Assembly (NCBI GenBank): GCA_013420905.1
Contig: JAAXNY010000004.1
Span: 2,480,001 to 2,544,000, forward strand
Length of the DNA: 64,000 nt
Source of the DNA: Collybia mongolica
Lineage: Eukaryota > Basidiomycota > Agaricomycetes > Agaricales > Clitocybaceae
Reading direction: 5' to 3'
A program made the translations under genes and the position numbers. Within the stretch, counting starts at the first letter, position 1. Each line of letters starts with the position of its first letter. Below the pieces are notes generated by a model. The model was not told the origin of the DNA. It worked only from the letters and a program-made list of their open reading frames with translations, and did not search any database. Below, in pieces: positions 29,353 through 41,678 of the stretch.

Positions 29353-32300
29353 TTATAGGACCCCCTTTCTTCGGCGTGCCTTTTCGAGAGGTGTGAGGTC
29401 ATTGTCCATTATCATTGCTGTAGAATTAGTCAGTGGGGGATACCTTCAAGTGGCCACAAGCTTACACGAAGATGAGCCTTCGATAGATTGGTCTCCATCA
29501 CCCTCGTGATCATTATTTGCGATTGTATCCTCAACGTCGCGTACGATTGCCTTGGGTAGCATAGATCGTCGACGCTGTTTGTGTCATCTCGTTATTCATA
29601 TGTTTATCGTCTCCATATATGTAGCACTCACTTTGTTCACTCCAGCAACTTTTACGTTATTAAGGTCAATGGCAAATTTAGATTCATCCACACGTTGCCT
29701 TTGCTCAACACATTCAACTACCCATGCAATCCCAACAACAAGAGGCTTGGGTTCTCGTAGAAGTCTGCCACCGAACCATGAACTTGTTATTACCAGAGTG
29801 AGATGGATTACGCACCGATACCGCGTTGATGTGCTTACTAACCCATTTTTGTAGACAATATGGGTGCAGGTTTGACCAACGCGGGTTAAAATCTGGATGG
29901 GTGCAATCTGTCTGGTTACTCAAACTGATGAGGGGCTGGAAAGTGCTCACTCGAGCGCCTACACTTTCTAACATTTCCACGAACAAAGACCCCGCCTCAT
30001 CTCCGTCATCTGTCCGGACGTCCACAAAGATGACGCAATCCTGAAGGACCTTCAAAGGTTCTGAAACTTTATTCGAAGTCGCCGCACCAGCGTCGTCTTG
30101 CTGTTTTCGACCAGAAGATAAGTGGTCGTCAACGCCCCCTCTGATTTTCCCGTGGGCGCCAGGTGCACTCCGAACGGCACTTCTAGCGCTCAGAATTACC
30201 TCGTTGTCGGAAGCTTTGCCCGAAGAAAAATTTACACTAGGTGGGTAACTGCTGCTTGCACTCCTCGTTCCCTTGCGTCCGGGGGAAGTCGCTGGTGGGC
30301 CCATTAAGCCGACGCCTGTGGCGCGTTCTCCGACGAGTGGGAGAAAACCGAGCGACTGTGAAAGGGCTTGCGAGGCTAAAGACGCCCTCCTAGACGCAAG
30401 GTTCCTCTGTGTGTCAATGTATCGCTCCCGCTCATTGTCTCCCCTAGTTTCTACCACTGCGACTTGGTCGGTACAAGTCCCTTGGTCAAGGCCACTTTGG
30501 CTAACGAAAACGCCCTCCACTTCGTCACCGTTACTGGACGTAGAATCCGGCGCATGTGAACCTTTAACAGGGCTTGCCATCACACTAGGCAAGCTTGTCT
30601 TGCGGCTGACTTTCTGAAGGGCACCAGCTCTTCCAGGAACCCCAAACAGCCTGCCGCCTGTACCGAATAAGGATCTACTCCCATGTACGTTCCCCGAGCC
30701 GATACTTCGCATGACGGGGCCTGTGCCAGATTGTAGGCGTGCCGTACTAGAAGCGCGATTCAAAACGGGGACAGGCTTGAGGCTCGGCCCTACATTTTTG
30801 ACTTTTACTGACTGCCCCATAGAGCTACTTCGTAGTGTCCCGGGTTCAAAAGCTATATTCTGCTGAACCATTTGGCCAGTATCTTTCCGCGGGGACAGAT
30901 CAACGGCGTCCTGTACGAGAGACGTGGCCATAGCATCTATGTTACCAGGGTCCCTATTAAAGCCCATGCTGGTATTGGGCCTGGCAGGGGGCGGCATTCT
31001 AAGCTTCTCGAGGGCATTTGACAAAGTGGATAGTGAAGATTGGCCAGAATGACCACCATAACTTGTGAAAGTCCGCGACAGGGCTTTAAAACGTCGACGT
31101 CAGTTCTTGTTACTTTCAAATGGGCGTCTTGTAAGACTATACCTGTTGGCCTAACTGAGAACATTGAAGTCGATCTTGAAAGCTTCGATGGTGACGGGGA
31201 TTCTGACTTTGACTTGGCTTTTGGCTTCGAGGGTGTTCTGGAAAGGGCAGCTTTTGCGGTCGTCGAGAAACCTGGCTGGATAAATGGGTATTCTTGCACA
31301 TCCTTCCTCACCGGAGAGCCTATTTTCATTGGTGACCCTGGCAGTATTACCTTGTCAGGGATACCATCTGAGGGTACGTCGGATAGACTGGACGTGGATG
31401 GCGTTGCGTCTTGCGGGGCTTTGGGCTCAGAGGGCAGCGACTTCAACTTGCTTACGAAATGAGTAATTTTCTTGCTGTTCATTGCTTGCGTTGTTGTCGT
31501 CACCCCGTGTGCAACTTTCCAAGAAGTCAACCACGGATAGTATGGTTTCAAACGGCGACTTACCTGTGTTAGTCATTGTCGCATTTTTACCTTTGAGTCG
31601 AGAAGATACTCTTCTAGTAGTAGTTACACGTTCCGTGATAGTTGACGATGGGACTCTTTTTGCACGGGGCAACTTGCTCGTGGTGATGGTGGTGGTGGTG
31701 GGTACAGGATTGGATGTCACGTGAGGCTGTGGAGGATACTCAGGACATGTGACAGTGTCTGCGCCTTCCCCAGCTGGAATGGTAGCTATAGGTGAATTCT
31801 CCACATCTTTTGGACCGGCAACATGGGGTTGGAGGTGGGGAACGCCTGAAGGGGACAGTGATGAACGATGAATGATTTTAACGGGTAGATATCTTGGGTC
31901 GGAATTTGTTGAGTCTTGAGGGATTGGTACTGCGGGAGAATTAGAAAAGAATGCGGGCATTTCTAAAGGGGGTATGTTTGGAGGCGTCGAAGTATTCTCA
32001 GATTCGTCCTGCGTTGGAACTGGGACCGGTTTCGCCTTGGGCAACTGTTTCGGACGCATCTTTGCCTTGAGTGAAGGTTTGGTTTTGCCCTCTTTCTCCA
32101 GCTCTTTACTTGTCGCTTGACCTTTTCCCTTTATTGTTGCAGAGTGAAGAATTCTAGTAGATGAGGACGGAGCTTTCTTGTGTGTCCCCCTTTCTTTGCC
32201 CATCCCTTTTGACTTGTCTCCGCCCTTGTCGAGGCGAGCTTGAGCCATTATGATTGCAAATGCATCTCCCTGAGCTTCTGCAGACCGTTTCGCGGTGGCC

Positions 32301-33589
32301 AACGAGGGCTTAATCAAACCAGAGGACCGCCCAGATTGAGTAAGTGTGGTTTTTACGGAAGTTAAACCTTTTACATCTGTGGCTGGCGAAGCAGGAGGCA
32401 CCATGGTAGTAGAGAATGTACCTGTGCTTGAGTTTGGCGGGTGAGCGAGGCAACCCTCGTCATCGGTATCAAGTTCTGCATATCCAGGCTCTTGAACTAT
32501 TTGATTTGTGGTTATCTTTCGCTCCTTTAGGTATGTTAGGTATTTACATTGAACCACATTCGAATGAGTGCGACGTACCTCTCTGCCCTCACCCAAGTCA
32601 GTTCCCCATCCTGTGCCAGTGTATCGTCCTTCCATGTCAGACGAAAATTTGGGTAGGTACGGCGTTTCGGGGAGGGGCGTAAGTGGAGACCAAAAGTGGG
32701 TCGACAATAGCCTCTCAGCGGGCGGTGGAGTCGAAGGTGGCTTGTCAGGTAGTTGAACTGATGGACTAGTCTCAATCACAGCTTTCAAAGCGGAAGGTAG
32801 AAGTACAGTTTTATCCGCGGTCGGTGATGTAGGGGGTCGTAGAACTAGGGAATAAAAAGTGTTTTGGGGCTCAGTCCCGTCAAAAATAATACTTGACCCT
32901 TCCTTGGAATACAATTCAGCGACTGCGTCGGCCCCAGACACAACGCTTATCTCAGGTTCCCAGCCTTTGGATGGAGACCGGGATCGAACGCGTACTGGAG
33001 ATGGTGGAGGGTTGCGTAGATCAAGATGTGGAACAGCCGGGGCGGGGGGGAACAGAGGTACGGACTGAGCTCGTGCCTTGCCCCGGAGAATGATGGTTGT
33101 AGGAGAGCGTGTGTTCGATGAGGAAGCTGGCTTTCGTGAGAGAGGAGCAGCTGTTGAGTTCCCCTTGACCTTCTGCCCCAGCCGAATACTTGGTTGAGAG
33201 TGACTTCGGATATGGTTAGATGGCGTTATATGGGGTGCAATCCTAAGAGGAAAATCGCCTTCAGCGTCAAGGTCGCGCCTGGCCCTTTTGAGCTCCCGGC
33301 CTTCCGGTGGAGAGTCTGGGCATGAAGGGTACTCATCCCGGAGCGGTGAAGCAGATCGTTTGGTAGAGATATGCGTATTGGGGGTCCGCGAAATCAATAG
33401 AAGCTCGTCGTCAGTTGCTCCTGTGCTCCTTGTATACATGTGGGGAGTTGATTCGATGGGAATAGATGTGTTGTTGCGAAGGGCTGTTCGCGCGTCCTTC
33501 AATGGGGAGCGTTGAGATAGCTGCAATATATCATCGGGCAAGGTGAGCTGTGATCTGGTTCGTTTCTCAGTGGCAATTGGTTCGGACAT
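29353..33589 (-). CDS. Large disordered protein with C-terminal BRCT domain
   Basis: Probably a nuclear protein of the DNA-damage or chromosome-maintenance kind. The start MSEPIATEKRTRSQLTLPDD is followed by about 1,100 residues rich in Ser, Pro, Thr, Lys and Arg with many SP/TP sites and a basic patch (ELKRARRDLD). At the C-terminus a single BRCT domain is rebuilt across short introns: VIFVDVRTDDGDEAG, LFVEMLESVGARILTRVG, TCTHIVYKNG, RLLREPKPLVVGIAWVVE (with the conserved Trp) and SKFAIDLNNVKVAG. After it come a basic tail (KRRRSMLPK), an acidic stretch and a conserved-looking end LTPLEKARRRKGVL. Introns lie near 31030-31080, 31490-31560 and 32515-32575. I cannot name an orthologue. It shares a 262-base divergent promoter with the NAD kinase. 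Confidence 0.75.
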
Positions 33590-33851
33590 TGTGCGAAGTT
33601 CAGGGGCATAAGAGGCCAGAGCAAGACAGTAAAGGGATGAAATGGGGAGAGTCAGAAAACATAAATTTGAAGGACACAATGGCCCTTCATGGGATCATCA
33701 ACTTCAAGCCTTCAAGGGAAACCTCGCGTATCACGTGCAACGCGGTTGCTGCTCGTGATGCGTGACTGGTGACCCCTCTCTCTCTACACCCTAAATTGGG
33801 GTTAGGATTCGATCATCCTACCCCCCAACGTCGTTAGGCCACCAGACTGGA
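33590..33851. promoter_or_regulatory. Short divergent promoter, BRCT gene / NAD kinase
   Basis: Only 262 bases separate the two start codons, so the genes must share or overlap promoter DNA. The stretch has a CT-rich part near 33775-33795. No named site is assigned. Confidence 0.45.
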
Positions 33852-35352
33852 ATGTTTTCGTCTCTACTGCCCCGTCTCCCGCAATACCGAAGGGCGGTAC
33901 GCGCCCTTCAGTGGTGCCCCAGGCGGCATACAATACCAATCACGAACCACCGTTCCCTATCCTCTAATCCCATTTTACTCACAACCCCACCGACGTTAGT
34001 CTAGACATCAACTCGACCACATTTTTAAAATTTGATGTTAATGACTAGGTGGCGACAGTTCGAACAAGCTCCAAAATCCATTCTCATTGTTAACAAGCTG
34101 CGAACGCAACCTGTCATACTTGCCATCGACGCCTTCCTTGAGTAAGCTATCAGTGTTCTTTAAAGTACGGCATTGAAGATGCACCACCCTTAGGCATGTC
34201 CAAAGTACATACCCTGGTGTCAGAGTATTTCACGAAGACCGACCCGACATCCCACATGGCGCGGAAGTCTGGCAACCAGGTAGATGAGACTAAATTCAGC
34301 AAAATTCGACTTCCTTTCTCATACATTTCAGGTACAAATGCTCAAAAAATTGATCTCGTTGTGACATTAGGTGGTGATGGTACAATATTACATGCCTCCT
34401 CCTTGTTCAGCGCTGGTGCTGTTCCTCCAGTCTTAAGTTTCTCCATGGGCACGTTAGGATTTCTGCTTCCTTTCCGTAAGAGATGATTTCTCATGGCCCG
34501 AGCCCCAGTCGCTGAAAGACACAATCAGATATCGATGATTTCGCAAAGGCATTAGAGAGTGTGTATATGGGAAAAGCGACTATCTTAAATAGGATGAGGC
34601 TAGCATGCACATTCTACAACGAAGATTTCGGCAAGAAGGGTCATGATGGCGATGGTTTGTCATTCATATCCCAGTCTGCACTTGTGATTTATTATCACAC
34701 AGATTGGCAGGTTATGAACGAAATTGCGCTCCATCGTGGATCAAGCCCTCACCTGAATACAATTGATATTTTTGTTGATGGTCAACACCTCACAGAGGCA
34801 GTGGTGCGTATATTCACTAACCCGTTTCATGTTAAAATAACATGGATATTCTTAGTCTGACGGATTGATTGTGTCCACACCAACTGGGTCCACAGCATAT
34901 TCCTTGTCAGCAGGCGGTCCCATTGTACACCCTTCTCTCAGTGCTCTCGTGTTGACCCCAATATGTCCACGAAGTTTATCTTTTAGACCTCTGGTTTTTC
35001 CTTCATCTTCAGTGATCACCCTACGAGTGAGTCACATCGTATATTGGCTTTCGATATTCATACGATCCCTTGCTAGATAGGCGACCGGAGCCGTGCTCCC
35101 GCAGGCATTTCTATGGATGGACGAACGTCGCACGTGCTCAAACCAGGGGAATCAGTAAACGTGCAAGCATCCCCCTTTCCTGTACCATGCATCAACCGTT
35201 CGTCAATTGTGGATCCTGAGGGCGAGGACACACATCACGATGAAGGGGCAGGACCAGGCAAAGAAGACGATTGGGTACGAGACATCAACAACTTACTACA
35301 GTATAATGCTACCTTCAGAAGCAAGGCTCTGCTACGGCACAGCCGAACATGA
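33852..35352 (+). CDS. NAD kinase, probably mitochondrial (POS5-like)
   Basis: Phosphorylates NAD or NADH to NADP(H). The first exon [20 protein letters not shown] is rich in Arg and Ser and nearly free of acids, as in a mitochondrial targeting peptide, which favours the POS5 type over the cytosolic type (inference). An intron starting GTTAGTCTAG ends at 34048, and [19 protein letters not shown] follows in phase. The kinase shows the ATP-NAD signature [16 protein letters not shown] (near 34360), [24 protein letters not shown], and the substrate loop [20 protein letters not shown]. The C-terminal part reads [19 protein letters not shown] and ends LLRHSRT. Introns near 34140-34190, 34280-34331, 34475-34530, 34640-34710, 34805-34860 and 35020-35085. 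Looks intact. Confidence 0.92.
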
Positions 35353-35556
35353 CATCGGGGTCAACTTATTCTTATTTTTCCTTCCCTTGGGAGTGGATCA
35401 TAAGGGACAATATGTATTAGTTTCGTTTGAATGTATTGTATACATAGCAGGACCTCTGAAGAACGAACTCCAGCTGTGCGTGGGTATCGTGGTGAATGTG
35501 TGGGTATAATTGGTGCATATTATCGTCGTGTCATATCAATGTCTTAAGGCACCATC

Positions 35557-36069
35557 CTAGTATTTGCCAGAGAACCAATGTCGCGAGCCTCCCTTATCAC
35601 TGCGATATGGTGATGGCTCCTTAGACTGTGCTAGCGATGCTGGTGTGGACCGTGAAGAAAGAGTTTGTGGTAGGACGTCCAAATACTGTGGCGGCTGGTC
35701 TTTTGCATCTGATGGTTGAGGCAATGGTCGTATGGAAATGTTAATAACCTCGCCTCTCAGTAGTCTCGCAACAGCCGCAACCCATGCACTCTCAGATATG
35801 CGCACCGACCGACGCTCGCCACTCATGATTGCAAGAACGTTGAATGAGATGCGGTCACGAGAGATAGCCGACAACTCCTCATGAAATTCCTTTTGTGCGA
35901 AATCGAGCGCTTGCTTTAGTCAAGTTACGTTACTAGAAAATAGTTATGTGAGGAATGGAGAGCGACGAACCTCGTAATTGTCAGCCGGCCTCACGTACAC
36001 TAGTTTGTCTCCAAGTCGGTATGTTATTATATCGGCAGGGGTGGGTGCACCTGAACGATATGAGGCCAT
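35557..36069 (-). CDS. Small conserved fungal protein, function unknown
   Basis: Two exons. Exon 1 starts MASYRSGAPTPADIITYRLG and ends YVRPADNYE. After a short intron (about 35910-35970) it continues QALDFAQKEFHEELSAISRD, then FNVLAIMSGERRSVRISESA, AVARLLRGEVINISI and a Ser/Pro-rich tail ending HWFSGKY, for about 150 residues. The beta-rich first part with a Ser/Pro tail resembles short fungal proteins I recall only as uncharacterised. No signal peptide or membrane segment. The gene converges on NAD kinase, with 200 bases between stops. Confidence 0.65.
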
Positions 36070-36543
36070 TGTTGATAAGAGGGTATTGGGGTTATTGCTT
36101 GTATGGAAAGGTTAACAAGTAAAGCTTTATATGAAATTTGAAAGTTAATGTGGCGATTCGAGTCATTGCCCTCGGGCGTTGTCAAAAAATCCTATTCTCG
36201 TGTGCCAGTGCTACCGCAGCAGCAGTACGCACTGCCCTTGATTAATAGTTTGGCATGTGAGGTCATGGCAGTGCCAAAAAGCTGTATACTCCCAAATACT
36301 CCTGTGCCAACCCCCTTTCTTTTTAGCGGTGCGTGGGTCGGACGTGCAAACGCACTAACCGAGACCAAAGCAGGTTAAATATCATCGCAAGGAAGGCGTA
36401 AATGAGTATATACAGGAAGTATGGGATTCCTCACATCCTAAATTCATCATCAGGGCAGGTGTCCAATATTTCCCACCTCTGACTATACCAGATCCATATA
36501 CACCCATTATCCAACGAGAAACAAGAAATCTTAACAAGGTCCC
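36070..36543. other. Intergenic region
   Basis: About 475 bases between the start of the small conserved gene and the end of the asteroid-like gene, both on the minus strand. A plus-strand frame at 36148-36378 has no recognised content. Likely promoter plus a 3' untranslated region. Confidence 0.35.
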
Positions 36544-39113
36544 TCACGCCTCGACGTCGGTTAACAGATTGAACAGCCCTCTGGGCGAATTTGCCGCTTG
36601 TTTCCAGCTTCTTGGTGACTCCTCGTTTCCATGCCCCCCCACATCTCTAATCTTCTTCGCCTTCTTCTTTCTTTCTTCTCTGAAGGCATCATCCAGACCA
36701 CAAGAACAGGCTTCCCATAGCAGTGGAGGGGTGTCGGGCTCCTCTACTTTTAGGCTATTTACCAGGTGTCTGTGGAAGACTCGACCAGAAAGCATGTACG
36801 CAGGCGAGGGCAAAGTCTCTGCTAAGAGAAGTATCTGGGAAAGATGTTCGATGCTTTCCAAAGCCAAGAGAGCCTGTGCCATGAGTTGTATACTGCGATT
36901 CACGATCGGAGGAGGCTCGGTTTCAGAAATACTTTCACCAGCAGGAGAGTGTGCCCAACTGAACGAAGCTAAAAAACAACGTGCCTCGCGCCTACTCCAC
37001 CGCTCATTGTCTCGATCCTTGCTGCGAAACGCCTGAGCTCGTTCGTGGGTTGTTCTAAGGACCCAGCGTAGGCTAAGGGCAACGGCCAGTTGTTCAAAAG
37101 ATAAAGCCCTGACTGGGGGGACATCAGATCCGAGAACTTGTAGGAGAGCTGTGAACCTGTGCTCTTGGGGCCACAGTAGCAGTGGTGTTGATGTTTCAGC
37201 CTTACTATAAGACCCAGGTGCTGAAATAGAGGACAGGAGTTCACGCAATGGCTTAACAGCTACGACCTCCTCTGCTACTCTCGTCCCTTTTCTTATATGC
37301 TCTGTGACGGTGGCTGTTCTAAGGTGTGGTCGAGGATGTTGTGCCCTGGAGAGCGACTCTGGGCCTTCCTCTTCGGAGCCATGCAGAAGCTGCAGCTGGC
37401 CCTTTAGGGGAGCTAATAGATCTTCCCCGCTTTCGTCATCCGACTCAACAACATCGACAAGTTCGTCATCGCTGTTGTTAGTACTCCCATCTTCAGTGCC
37501 AATATCCCCGGCTTCGGTGTGGGGTAAACCAACTGCATCGTGAATTACCGCATATCCCCACTCGCGCAGTGGTCTTCCAATACTCCGCGCAACTGTCTCT
37601 GAATCAGGATTTTCGAGGAATATTCGAGGCCAGAAAGTTGCTGAATTCAATGTGTCCATGATTTTTGGGGAAAGTCGTCCTTTTCGATAAGCGTCCAAGT
37701 AATTTTCTCGTACTCTTATCGAGTTTGATAGTTCTTCACTACCCTCATTGCTCGATACTATATCGAAATTCCGAGAAATCATGGGTAAAAGAGGACAAAA
37801 CTCGGGTTCGTGCAAGGCACAAGCACTCGTAGACCACAGATCGCTTGGTCCATGGTTGCCTTGCTCTGACCTAGGTATGGCGTATTGAAGCGTGGCATTC
37901 ACGATCTTATTTACTATACTCTCGATTTCAGTAGAGCCAAGGATCGTTGATCGGGGAAGAAGCGCATTGACCGACCGATCAATGAGGTCCATGACGCTGC
38001 CTAGTTGGTGTTTCTGTTTATGTCGCTTTTGCGAGATTGGTGAAAGTATTGTACAAATGGTATTTGCCACACGAGATATGCGCTGTGTGGAAGAAAGCTG
38101 CCTGTCGAAGAACAAGGACTGTATGTTTCTGGAACTGGGCTCCGATATAGAGTAATCGTTACCAATAAGCGCCCCTAAAAGAGGTAAGAGAGTGCTCGGA
38201 ATTTTCAGATGTGCTGCCAAAGTATCAGGGTTGAAGACCTTGAAAGATATGGCCCATTGGTCGTCTTGATCTATATCTGGGGGTATAATACCTCTGCCGA
38301 CGATAGTGTTATTAATAGGTCTCTTTATTGCCTTGGGCTTTCGGACGGTTTGAAACTCGTCGAATTTTTCCTCGACGGATACAGTTGCGAGGGAGCTGTA
38401 CCATGTTAGCTCGTTTAAAGGGATGTATCCCCGATATCCATCAGAGTTTAACACTACGAAATCAGAATCATTCCCTGCAACGTAGCCGCCAACTCTGCCA
38501 GCCAGCTCGACTGCATAAGGATCGCCTTCTTCGTCAGCGAAATGTATTTCGAGAGCAGTGGTTGCTCGACAAATCCGCTGCAGAGCCTCCACACATGTGG
38601 TATACAATAAGGGAGGAATAATTCGTGTTTCGTTGAGAAATCGGGGGGTTTCGCGCGATATGGAGGATGTACGAAAGAAAAGGAGAGATGGCTGGACATG
38701 TGATTGGGAGAGCCGGGAGGAGAGTGTGGGGAATTTCAATGGAGGGCAAGCCCCTGGTTAGATGGGTTAGATGGTGTCAATCCCATAATGTACTGTTATA
38801 CAGACCGTCGAAAACAAAGTAAAGACAAAATCCAACCTTTATCCATGCTTGGACAACAATCGAAACGAGACGATGAAATTCTTCGTATTCTCCCCCGTAA
38901 ACCCAGGGTAAACCCGAATTGCGATGTATTTCATATATAAAACTGAGGAAGCAAGGTAATGTGTCATTAGCAATCTCAGTGTAAAGACCGTTCCGTAACT
39001 TACGACCATCCATCAACAACGAGAGGCACTGGTGACCCTGACGGTAAGCTCATGGTTTTACAGAGGACACGTTGATTCTCCTGTAGGTAAGTTGTGAGGC
39101 CACGGACACCCAT
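36544..39113 (-). CDS. Asteroid-like protein with XPG/FEN1-type nuclease fold
   Basis: A member of the asteroid branch of the XPG/FEN1 superfamily. Exon 1 starts MGVRGLTTYLQENQRVL with the XPG N-terminal pattern and ends VVDGWS. A short intron precedes FIYEIHRNSGLPWVYGGEY and GFCLYFVFDG; a second intron leads to the long third exon (KFPTLSSRLSQSHV onward). That exon holds FADEEGDPYAVELAGRVGGY, the asteroid signature SDFVVLNSDGYRGYIPL, ALIGNDYS, and a C-terminal helical part ending in a basic KKKAKKI stretch and NSPRGLFNLLTDVEA, about 800 residues in all. The acidic residues in VVDGW, YFVFDG, ADEEGD and SDF would line the nuclease site, but the family is often thought to be degenerate; activity is not shown. 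Direct partner unknown. Confidence 0.85.
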
Positions 39114-39330
39114 AGATATCGTTGAAGAACAAGGAAGTCTGGTTTTGCAGTTATGAGATCGCCGATGTAAGGTAGTAGGTTGATTGTGTTTGATATTTCT
39201 CGGTGTATATTAGTGCATAACATTATTTATTTAATAATTGAACTGCCCAAGTTTAGTAGTACTAGTAATAAGTGGCGGTTGTAGTGTACATCAAAATATG
39301 GAGTTGAGCAGTGACCATGTGTATAATGGC

Positions 39331-40332
39331 CTAAGGTGAGCCCGTACTCCCATCATCAGGAGGGACTTCCCTGTCCTTCCATCGCTCATACGCCCTGCTT
39401 AAGGTCCGACTGGCCAACACGAAAGGTTCGTTCGACCATGCCTTCTCCCATATTCGCTGTGCAAATTGTTTCTGTTCCCCCGATACCCAGCTTTCTCTAA
39501 ATATACCGATGACTTTATGCGATGGGGCAAGGAGTTTACTGATGCGGTCCCAGAACGGCGGGATATCTGGTGGTAATGGAACCAGAAGTGACTGTGATCT
39601 GAAATGTATAAGTCAATCTCTTAACGGTATGTTACGGTCTAGCCTACCTAAACTCCGGAATCGGGCGAGGTGGAACGATAGCTCCCCACCATTTGTTTGA
39701 TTCGCCGCTTGGTAGTGAGTCTGGGTCAACGCCGTTCGGAGCCCTGTGCAGATAATCCTGGTAGTCTTGCCACACCTCCTTCCTCTGCTCCCAACGATGT
39801 GCATTTCGGCGTTGCTGTGCAAGATCCATCATCATGCTATCGGTCTTCTCATGAATCGCCAATCGACTCTGACTCGTCCAGAGATACCAGCCTTCATCCC
39901 ATATTTTGTTTGCCTTCTCAGTTGTTTTCTGTGGATCCTCCAATGATTTGCCGCCTAAAATTCTGGGAACATTCCCCGGTTGGCCTTCAGGGGGGAGAGG
40001 ATAATTCGCCTTGCCATCAGCTCCAACATTCCGATGGCTCTTGAAAGATATGATATTCTTCACTTCATGAGCAAAGACCTTCCGGATGCACAGGGATCGA
40101 CAAAATGGCTCCTTGGAATATATGCGCCCCGTAATTGTTTGTGAACAGTACGTCAAACACCACTCATCCGTTTTGGGAGAGAATCTGCCTTCCAGACATT
40201 GAGCCTGAAAGATGATGTTGATAGCACCAAAGTGGCATTACCTTTAGGGGGTGTCAGTATCTTGATTGTAGGCCAATCCGCCAAGGGTGGTTTCCGGGCT
40301 CTCTGAGGTGTATGAACAGCTTCAGTCGACAT
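39331..40332 (-). CDS. Conserved basidiomycete protein, function unknown
   Basis: The start MSTEAVHTPQRARKPPLADW ends its exon at KILTPPK; an intron of 53 bases (GTAATGCCAC...CTGGAAG) splices in phase to GRFSPKTDEWCLTYCSQT. The protein continues GRIYSKEPFCRSLCIRKVF, HEVKNIISFKSHRN, then a Pro-rich link and a helical, Trp-rich part: NKIWDEGWYLWTSQSR, RWEQRKEVWQDYQDYL, NKWWGAIVPPRPIPEF. After one more intron (about 39604-39646) it reads PPFWDRISKLLAPSHKV and ends VPPDDGSTGSP, for about 290 residues. The four Cys between CLTYC and RSLC could form a small metal or disulfide site (inference). No known domain is recognised. Confidence 0.7.
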
Positions 40333-41640
40333 ATGTAGTGGATAGAATTCAAAATTGAGGAGTATACACGTGTTCGTAATCTCCGGTTGTCGGTGATTAG
40401 AGCGGAGTTTTAACACTGGATTCAAATTTTCTTTTTCTTGTATTCTCTTTGTTGAATTTGTTCTGTGCCGTTTGAAGAATCGTCGTCGCAGCTTCCACAC
40501 AGAGGAGCATCTTGCTCTCTCCTTTTTGCTGTGGGGAAAGTCCCCGGAGATACGGAGTACGTCCTACATCCAAAATATGGAAATCAGCCAACTTCAAGCA
40601 CGTTGGGATGGGTCGAGGACGGTGGGGGATTCTCAGCTTATGCCTTCGGGCTCATGGCTCACCCAAACCCCTCCGTTGTTCCTTCCTATGATAGGCTATT
40701 CGGCGCAGGTGTCTGTGGGTGAAGATATGAGCCTGCTTGACACTCGGACGGTCTTTCAAAGGATGAGCACTTTGTTGCTCATAGACATAGTTATGCGATT
40801 GTCGACCAGTCCTTGGTTGTCAACTCAATGGGGCTCACTCTCATTCGGCATGACTCCTAAGTATTTTTTCCGTTTCTGAGAACCTTGATGTTCTTCGTTC
40901 TATTTATCCCTTCAGCAACACATAGACTGTGAGTTGACTTCTCTCATGAATCTATGTGATGGTTGGCTCTTGAATTTCTTCATGGTGTATACCCAAGCAG
41001 GCTGTGGTCGACTTCGGGCGAGCTCCAAAATTTTGACTTCTGACGGAACAGGATTTTTTTACCTCTTCATACAACCAGGAATTTGTGTCTTTACTAACGT
41101 CTGCATTCATAGAACCAACCGGATTCCATATCAAATAGCGAGGCCCCAGTCTCGTGCTCTTACCTGCTACTGTCTCTATTGTATCGCCATAACATACTAC
41201 ATTTCTCGTCGAAGTATACGAAAAATCGCTGCTTACGCCATTGCCTTTCCACCATAAGGCCCCATTCGGGAACGAGGTAGGTTGAGGTTAGCCTCGGTTA
41301 CCGTAATCAAAACCTGGGTAAGGGTCTAACCTGGCATCTGGGGTTTTGTCAAATGTCACGCTTGATTTAGATAATGATCTTATCAGTCCGATAACAAATT
41401 AAAGAGACTGTGCAACAAGACTGCAGAGATGCATCTTCTTACGTTTAGCTGTGCACACCCTTCCCCCTAATTACATCCAACCTGTAATCCCTTGATTCTG
41501 TAGCTTTCTTTGAGTGGGGGCTGTGTACAAATGAGGAGATGTGCATGTTGGCAATGTGGTGGCCAACTGAACAGTAATTTCACTCTGTTCTATAAAGTCT
41601 AGCAAAACTCAACCTGAAAATCCAGTACCCAACACCTCAG
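40333..41640. other. Unassigned region at the gene-block / transposon-block border
   Basis: Several plus-strand frames overlap here (40465-40722, 40472-40879, 40934-41257) and one runs on the minus strand, but none shows a known motif or consistent splicing. CG dinucleotides are normal to about 41,400 and become rare after it, so this is the border between ordinary and transposon-rich DNA. Confidence 0.35.
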
Positions 41641-41678
41641 TTCTTCTCTCACTCTCTTTTATCAACCACTCTTTCATC

